DNA from: Deltaproteobacteria bacterium
GTDB taxonomy: Bacteria > Desulfobacterota_D > UBA1144 > Nemesobacterales > CSP1-2
Assembly: GCA_016187835.1 (NCBI GenBank)
Contig: JACPIY010000026.1
Span: 1-46,393 of the forward strand
Reading direction: 5' to 3'
DNA length: 46,393 nucleotides
A program made the translations under genes and the position numbers. The notes beneath the pieces were generated by a model, which saw only the letters and a list, made by a program, of their open reading frames with translations, was not told the DNA's origin and searched no databases. This document shows positions 42,344 through 46,393 of this stretch, piece by piece (position 1 is the stretch's first letter; every line of letters starts with the position of its first letter).

Positions 42344-43588
42344 ATGTCGAACCTTGAAAGAGTTGACCCGGAAATAGCAAAAGCAATAAGGTTTGAGACA
42401 GAAAGGCAGGAATGGAAGCTTGAGCTTATTGCTTCTGAGAACTATGTGAGTGATGCTGTGTTGGAAGCATTGGGTTCAGTGCTCACAAATAAATATGCTG
42501 AAGGGCTTCCCGGAAAAAGATATTATGGTGGATGCGAGTTTGTAGACATTGCAGAATCTCTTGCGATCAAGCGAGCAAAGAAGCTTTTTGGTGCAGATGC
42601 GGTGAATGTCCAGCCCCATTCTGGCGCCCAGGCAAACATGGCAGTTTATTTTTCAGCTCTAAACCCCGGAGATACGATTCTCGGAATGAACCTTGCCCAC
42701 GGCGGTCATCTTACGCACGGAAGTCCTGTAAATTTCTCTGGAAGGCTTTATAACGTAGTTCCCTATGGTGTGAGGGAGGATGACAACCTAATAGATTATG
42801 ATGAAGTAAGAGAGCTGGCTCTAAAACATCATCCCAAATTAATAGTGATTGGATGGAGTGCATATCCAAGGAAGATTGACTTTAAAAGATTCCGCGAGAT
42901 AGCAGACGAGTGTGGAGCTCTACTCATGGCGGACATTGCTCACCCCGCGGGTTTGGTAGTTGCAGAGCTTTATCCAAGCCCAATTCCATACTGCGAGTTT
43001 ATAACCACTACAACTCATAAAACGCTTCGAGGTCCGAGGGGCGGTATGGTTATGATGAAAGCGGATTATGAGAAGACGGTAAACAGCAGGGTTTTCCCAG
43101 GCACACAGGGCGGCCCTCTTATGCACGTAATCGCTGCGAAGGCCGTCGCATTCCATGAAGCGCTCCAGCCGAGTTTTATCGAGTATCAAAATCAGATTGT
43201 GAAGAATGCAAAGACACTTGGTGAGTGCCTGAAGGAAAGGGGATTTAGGCTCGTCTCAGGTGGAACGGATACGCATCTAGTTCTTGTAGACCTAAGAGAT
43301 ACGGAAATTACAGGCAAAATTGCTGAGGAAACCCTTGAGAAGGCAGGTATTACAGTAAACAAAAATGCTATTCCATTTGATCCGAGGCCCCCTGCAGTGG
43401 CGAGTGGAGTGAGAATAGGAACCCCCGCGGTTACTACCCGGGGAATGAAAGAGGGAGAAATTGAAACCATTGCGGGCTTCATCTACGAAGCTTTAAACAA
43501 TGTTAATAATGAGAAAGTACTTTCAAGAATACAAGAGGATGTCAGAGAGCTTTGCAACAAATTTCCTATTTATCGGCATAGATTATGA
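42344..43588 (+). CDS. glyA: Serine hydroxymethyltransferase
   Basis: This PLP enzyme interconverts serine and glycine and supplies 5,10-methylene-tetrahydrofolate. The 414-aa protein has [58 protein letters not shown], the PLP-lysine motif [14 protein letters not shown] and the C-terminal [14 protein letters not shown], all intact. It stands before nrdR, separated by an AT-rich inverted-repeat element. No glycine riboswitch or other leader structure is seen upstream. Confidence 0.97.
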   Translation: MSNLERVDPEIAKAIRFETERQEWKLELIASENYVSDAVLEALGSVLTNKYAEGLPGKRYYGGCEFVDIAESLAIKRAKKLFGADAVNVQPHSGAQANMAVYFSALNPGDTILGMNLAHGGHLTHGSPVNFSGRLYNVVPYGVREDDNLIDYDEVRELALKHHPKLIVIGWSAYPRKIDFKRFREIADECGALLMADIAHPAGLVVAELYPSPIPYCEFITTTTHKTLRGPRGGMVMMKADYEKTVNSRVFPGTQGGPLMHVIAAKAVAFHEALQPSFIEYQNQIVKNAKTLGECLKERGFRLVSGGTDTHLVLVDLRDTEITGKIAEETLEKAGITVNKNAIPFDPRPPAVASGVRIGTPAVTTRGMKEGEIETIAGFIYEALNNVNNEKVLSRIQEDVRELCNKFPIYRHRL

Positions 43589-43590
43589 GA

Positions 43591-43780
43591 TTACAAATTA
43601 CAAATCTTAAATCACAAATAATGAAAAACAAACACCAAATCACAAATCCCAAATTTCAAATGAAAGGAATTTACCTTATTATTTGTTATTTGGAATTTGC
43701 TTATTGAGATTTGCCTTTATTGTTTGGTGTTTGGAAATTGGAATCTGTTTGTGATTTGGAATTTGATTATTGGTGCTTGT
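43591..43780. repeat. AT-rich CAAATTCCAAAT inverted repeat cluster
   Basis: CAAATTACAAATC, ATCACAAATCCCAAATTTC and complements such as GATTTGGAATTTGATTATTGG and GTTTGGTGTTTGGAAATTGG alternate over 190 nt, making a long imperfect stem-loop between glyA and nrdR. It is the same family as 10895-11010. Confidence 0.65.
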
Positions 43781-43787
43781 TCATAAG

Positions 43788-44330
43788 ATGAAATGTCCTT
43801 TTTGCTCAGATCAGAGAAATAGAGTAATTGATTCGCGTCTCGGAAAAGACGGCGTAGCCATAAGAAGACGGAGGGAGTGCCTTGAGTGCAAAAGGCGTTT
43901 TACTACATATGAGCGCGTAGAGGAAGTAGATTTATTGGTAGTAAAGAAGGACGGGAGAAGAGAGCCTTTTGACAGGCATAAGATAAGTGACGGCATGCTC
44001 AAAGCCTGTGAGAAGAGGCCAATAAGCGTAAATATTATTCAGGATTTTGTCTCTGAGCTTGAAAGGGAGCTTCAGGAAAGAGGTGAAAGGGAGGTAGAAA
44101 GCCGGGAGATTGGAGAAAGGGTGGTCAAGAAACTCTATGAGCTTGATGAGGTTGCTTATGTGAGATTTGCTTCGGTTTACAGGTCATTTAAAGACATAAA
44201 TCAATTCATGGAAGAATTGAAAGACTTGCTTAAGGACAAGGAAAAGGAGTCTCCCAAATTAACTGAAAAGGTTGATGGATACGGCTCCAAGCCCGCTTTA
44301 GAGCTTATCAAGGGTAAAAGTGAAGAATAG
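43788..44330 (+). CDS. nrdR: Transcriptional repressor NrdR
   Basis: This zinc-ribbon and ATP-cone regulator represses ribonucleotide reductase genes in response to (d)[25 protein letters not shown] and [21 protein letters not shown] form the zinc ribbon. The ATP-cone follows ([30 protein letters not shown] to [21 protein letters not shown]). I use the ATG at 43788 (180 aa), which puts MKCPFC first. The C-terminus carries about 30 extra charged residues beyond the usual 150-aa protein. tatD starts 3 nt after it. No nrd genes are in the window. Confidence 0.94.
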   Translation: MKCPFCSDQRNRVIDSRLGKDGVAIRRRRECLECKRRFTTYERVEEVDLLVVKKDGRREPFDRHKISDGMLKACEKRPISVNIIQDFVSELERELQERGEREVESREIGERVVKKLYELDEVAYVRFASVYRSFKDINQFMEELKDLLKDKEKESPKLTEKVDGYGSKPALELIKGKSEE

Positions 44331-44333
44331 GGA

Positions 44334-45098
44334 ATGCTTATTGATACCCATGCACATCTGGAAATGCTCGAGGGGGTTCTCGATGTTATCCAAAGAGCAA
44401 GAGACTCCGGTGTAGAGAGAATCCTTGCTGTCTCATCCGATTTGCCATCTTCAAAAAGATCGGTTGAAATTTCCAAAAATTTTCCTGACGTTTTCGCTGC
44501 GGTTGGCATACATCCACATGAAGCATCGAGTCTCAACGATGAACTTTTTTCAGAAATTGAGAGCCTCGCCGGAGAACAAAAGGTTTTAGCAATTGGTGAG
44601 ACCGGTCTTGATTATCACTATATGCATTCACCGCGTGAGGTTCAGATATATTCTTTTAGAAGGCATATTGAGCTTGCAAAAAGAGTTCGTCTTCCTTTAG
44701 TGATTCATGTGCGCGATGCCCACGAAGACGTCCTTGAGGTTCTAAGGGAGGAAAATACACGGGATATGGGTGCGGTTATTCATTGCTTCACGGGTGATTA
44801 TCCAACTGCAAAACAATATATAGATGAGGGATTTTATATTTCATTCTCCGGTGTTCTCACCTTTAAAAATGCAGAAGATATAAGAGAAGCAGCGAGAAAG
44901 ATTCCATTTAAAAGGATCTTGGTTGAAACCGATTCGCCTTATCTTGCTCCAATCCCATTTAGGGGAAAGAGAAACGAGCCTGCTTATGTAAAATACGTAG
45001 CGCAGAAGATAGCAGAGTTGAGAGGGGTTTCACTCGAGGAAATAGAGGAACAAACCACAACTAATGCAAAGAATCTTTTTTCGTTTGATGTGCAGTAG
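44334..45098 (+). CDS. TatD-family metal-dependent DNase
   Basis: This 254-aa TIM-barrel hydrolase has the metal ligands in LIDTHAHLEML, the Glu in AIGETGLDYHY, and HVRDAHEDVL, VIHCFTGD and VETDSPYLAP. TatD proteins degrade DNA 3' to 5' and take part in repair or DNA fragmentation; YcfH-type members are the closest common form. It starts 3 nt after nrdR, implying co-transcription. Confidence 0.93.
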   Translation: MLIDTHAHLEMLEGVLDVIQRARDSGVERILAVSSDLPSSKRSVEISKNFPDVFAAVGIHPHEASSLNDELFSEIESLAGEQKVLAIGETGLDYHYMHSPREVQIYSFRRHIELAKRVRLPLVIHVRDAHEDVLEVLREENTRDMGAVIHCFTGDYPTAKQYIDEGFYISFSGVLTFKNAEDIREAARKIPFKRILVETDSPYLAPIPFRGKRNEPAYVKYVAQKIAELRGVSLEEIEEQTTTNAKNLFSFDVQ

Positions 45099-45182
45099 TG
45101 ATCGACCAAAGTGAAGACCATTATCTGTCATAGTAAATTTGGATGGCGGCTAGTTACCACAGTCCTACATAAGTATATTAGT

Positions 45183-45211
45183 GTAGAGACGACCCGCCGG
45201 GTCGTCTCTAC
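45183..45211. repeat. GTAGAGACGACCCG palindrome
   Basis: GTAGAGACGACCCG, a central C and the exact complement CGGGTCGTCTCTAC make a perfect 29-bp palindrome between tatD and pdxA. It shares its GTAGAGACG ends with the 30-bp palindrome at 13950-13979. Confidence 0.8.
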
Positions 45212-45237
45212 GAATAAAATCTACATAAAGAAAAGAT

Positions 45238-46209
45238 ATGGCAAGCAAACCAAAAATCGGAATCACAATGGGTGATCCAAATGGAATTGGGCCGGAGGTG
45301 ATCGTTAAGGCCCTGACCTGCAGCGAGCTTCAAGGCTTATGCCAGCCTGTTGTTTTTGGCAGCGAGGAGGTCCTGGAGGAAGCTAAAAAAATTGTTGGCA
45401 TGTCAAGTGTGTTTGATTTTGTCAAAGTTGGCGATTTTGACAGAGCGAGACTAAGACCGGGCAAACCTGACAAAAAGGCGGGAGAAGCCAGTCTTTCTTG
45501 CATAAGAGAGGCAGTTCGGTTTGCTTTAGAAAAGAAGATAGACGCCGTTGTTACAGCTCCGATAACTAAAGAATCAATCCACCTTGCAGGAGCAAAGTAC
45601 CCCGGGCATACTGAGATGCTTCAAGAGCTAACAGGTGCAAAGCGGGTCGCAATGATGTTTGAGGGAGGGAGATTTCGGGTTGTGCTTGTGACGATTCACT
45701 GTGCCCTATCCGAGGTTCCTCGGTTGATCAATCAAGAGAAAATCCTTGCTACCATTGAGCTTACTCACGAATCTTTAATCAATCTCTTCGGCGAGCGAGA
45801 ACCAAAAATAGTTGTTTGCGGCTTGAATCCCCATGCCGGAGAGGCAGGAGCGTTTGGGAACGAGGAAATTTTACATATAGCCCCTGCAATTATGAAAGCT
45901 AGAGAGAAGGGAATAGATGTTTCAGGACCGATGCCGGCAGATACTTTATTTTATTATGCCGCTCAAGGCAGATGGGATGCGGTTATTGCAATGTATCACG
46001 ACCAGGGGTTAATTCCTTTTAAAATGCTCTCATTTGATGAGGGTGTTAATGTAACACTGGGTCTTCCGATTATTAGGACCTCTCCCGACCACGGCACAGC
46101 TTATGATATTGCGTGGAAGGGAAAGGCCAACCCATCTAGCATGATTGCTGCAATAAAGGTGGCGGTTAGTTTAGTCAAGAATAAAAAAGCGGGTCAGAGT
46201 ACAAACTGA
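45238..46209 (+). CDS. pdxA: 4-hydroxythreonine-4-phosphate dehydrogenase
   Basis: This NAD-dependent enzyme of the DXP-dependent pyridoxal phosphate pathway oxidises 4-phosphohydroxy-threonine. The 323-aa protein begins KIGITMGDPNGIGPEVI and has VTAPITKESIHLAGAKYPGHTEML (His metal ligand), CGLNPHAGEAGAFGNEE and AMYHDQGLIPFKMLSFDEGVN, with DHGTAYDIAWKGKA at the C-terminus. All metal-binding histidines are present. The start ATG follows AAAGAAAAGATATG with no strong Shine-Dalgarno. Confidence 0.95.
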   Translation: MASKPKIGITMGDPNGIGPEVIVKALTCSELQGLCQPVVFGSEEVLEEAKKIVGMSSVFDFVKVGDFDRARLRPGKPDKKAGEASLSCIREAVRFALEKKIDAVVTAPITKESIHLAGAKYPGHTEMLQELTGAKRVAMMFEGGRFRVVLVTIHCALSEVPRLINQEKILATIELTHESLINLFGEREPKIVVCGLNPHAGEAGAFGNEEILHIAPAIMKAREKGIDVSGPMPADTLFYYAAQGRWDAVIAMYHDQGLIPFKMLSFDEGVNVTLGLPIIRTSPDHGTAYDIAWKGKANPSSMIAAIKVAVSLVKNKKAGQSTN

Positions 46210-46224
46210 ATTTATAGTGCCTTT

Positions 46225-46385
46225 ATTTATTGTCACTTGCGAACACATTCGCGGAGCCTGCACTGAGAGAATCGAAGTGCTCAGTGTAAGCTCCGTGAAG
46301 CAATCACTTTTTTCGTTCATTTGTTATGTCGAACGCACGTGAGACATCTAGATTTCTCGTTTCACTCGAAATGACAGACTCAGCA
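46225..46385. repeat. Dispersed repeat block at the window end
   Basis: This block contains an inverted pair GCGGAGCCTGCACTGAG/CTCAGTGTAAGCTCCGTG (about 46252-46295) and a GTTATGTCGAACGCACGTGAGACATCTAGATTTCTCGTTTCACTCGAAATGACA unit (about 46323-46375). This is a version of the TCATTTCGAGTGAAACGAG-type repeat. No coding sequence is evident. Confidence 0.6.
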
Positions 46386-46393
46386 TCGGATTT

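Noticed and set aside
42920-43482. Minus-strand ORFs in glyA
   Set aside because: They are antisense shadows of a well-conserved enzyme.

Overview
The window looks like chromosome of a Gram-negative bacterium of moderate GC content. Evidence is lipobox proteins, a LysM/M23 envelope lipoprotein, a sigma-54 activator and a textbook -24/-12 promoter. The order MerR regulator - tRNA-Pro - surE - (SLOG protein) - LysM/M23 lipoprotein recalls deltaproteobacterial (Geobacter-like) chromosomes, so a Desulfobacterota-like or neighbouring uncultured lineage is my best guess; the sequence does not fix the taxon. Intergenic DNA is crowded with short palindromic and CCTTCGAC...CTCAGGAC-type repeats, some of which have entered coding regions.

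Layout. 0.3-6.9 kb: housekeeping genes (purN, a DUF2007-type protein, aroF, a DUF4124 protein, a small lipoprotein, trmB, aroB, a frameshifted diacylglycerol-kinase-like gene, apt). 7.2-8.8 kb: an accessory island with a decayed AbiTii-like phage-defence gene, an attC-like site and a broken cupin gene. 8.9-18 kb: LysM/M23 lipoprotein, SLOG protein, surE, tRNA-Pro, MerR regulator, a PAS protein behind a sigma-54 promoter, nitrilase, rnhB, dapA, a PH/zinc-ribbon protein, asd and an RpiB-like isomerase. 18.3-20.9 kb: a fluoride riboswitch followed by antiporter, UspA, DUF211 and a VIT-like membrane protein. 21.2-23.8 kb: a metal-permease-type gene, a second attC-like site and a frameshifted MFS gene. 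24.0-33.6 kb (minus strand): one compact 13-gene operon. 33.7-46.2 kb: GAF protein, suhB-like phosphatase, NtrC-type activator, LuxR-type regulator, uvrA, HAD hydrolase, a PIN/Phd toxin-antitoxin pair, glyA, nrdR, tatD and pdxA.

The most notable find is that the window contains two sequences matching the crcB-type fluoride riboswitch, on opposite strands about 15 kb apart. Both have the same promoter form (TTGACA, 16 bp, TATATT). One drives the antiporter operon, whose first two genes are classes already known from fluoride riboswitch regulons. The other sits at the head of a 9.5-kb operon: a small basic protein, two helical paralogues, two HEAT-repeat proteins, a DUF47/PhoU-like protein, enolase (a classic fluoride target), two ribbon-helix-helix/coiled-coil proteins, two DUF6062-like Cys-rich proteins, a metallophosphoesterase and a dynamin-like GTPase. 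I infer a fluoride-responsive stress system that combines ion export, target replacement and a membrane/scaffold module not, to my knowledge, described for fluoride.

Secondary themes are sigma-54 control of a PAS protein through a perfect promoter and paired palindromes, relic integron-like cassettes, three frameshifted or eroded genes besides the defence relic, and repeat units inserted in frame into uvrA and a phosphoesterase gene.
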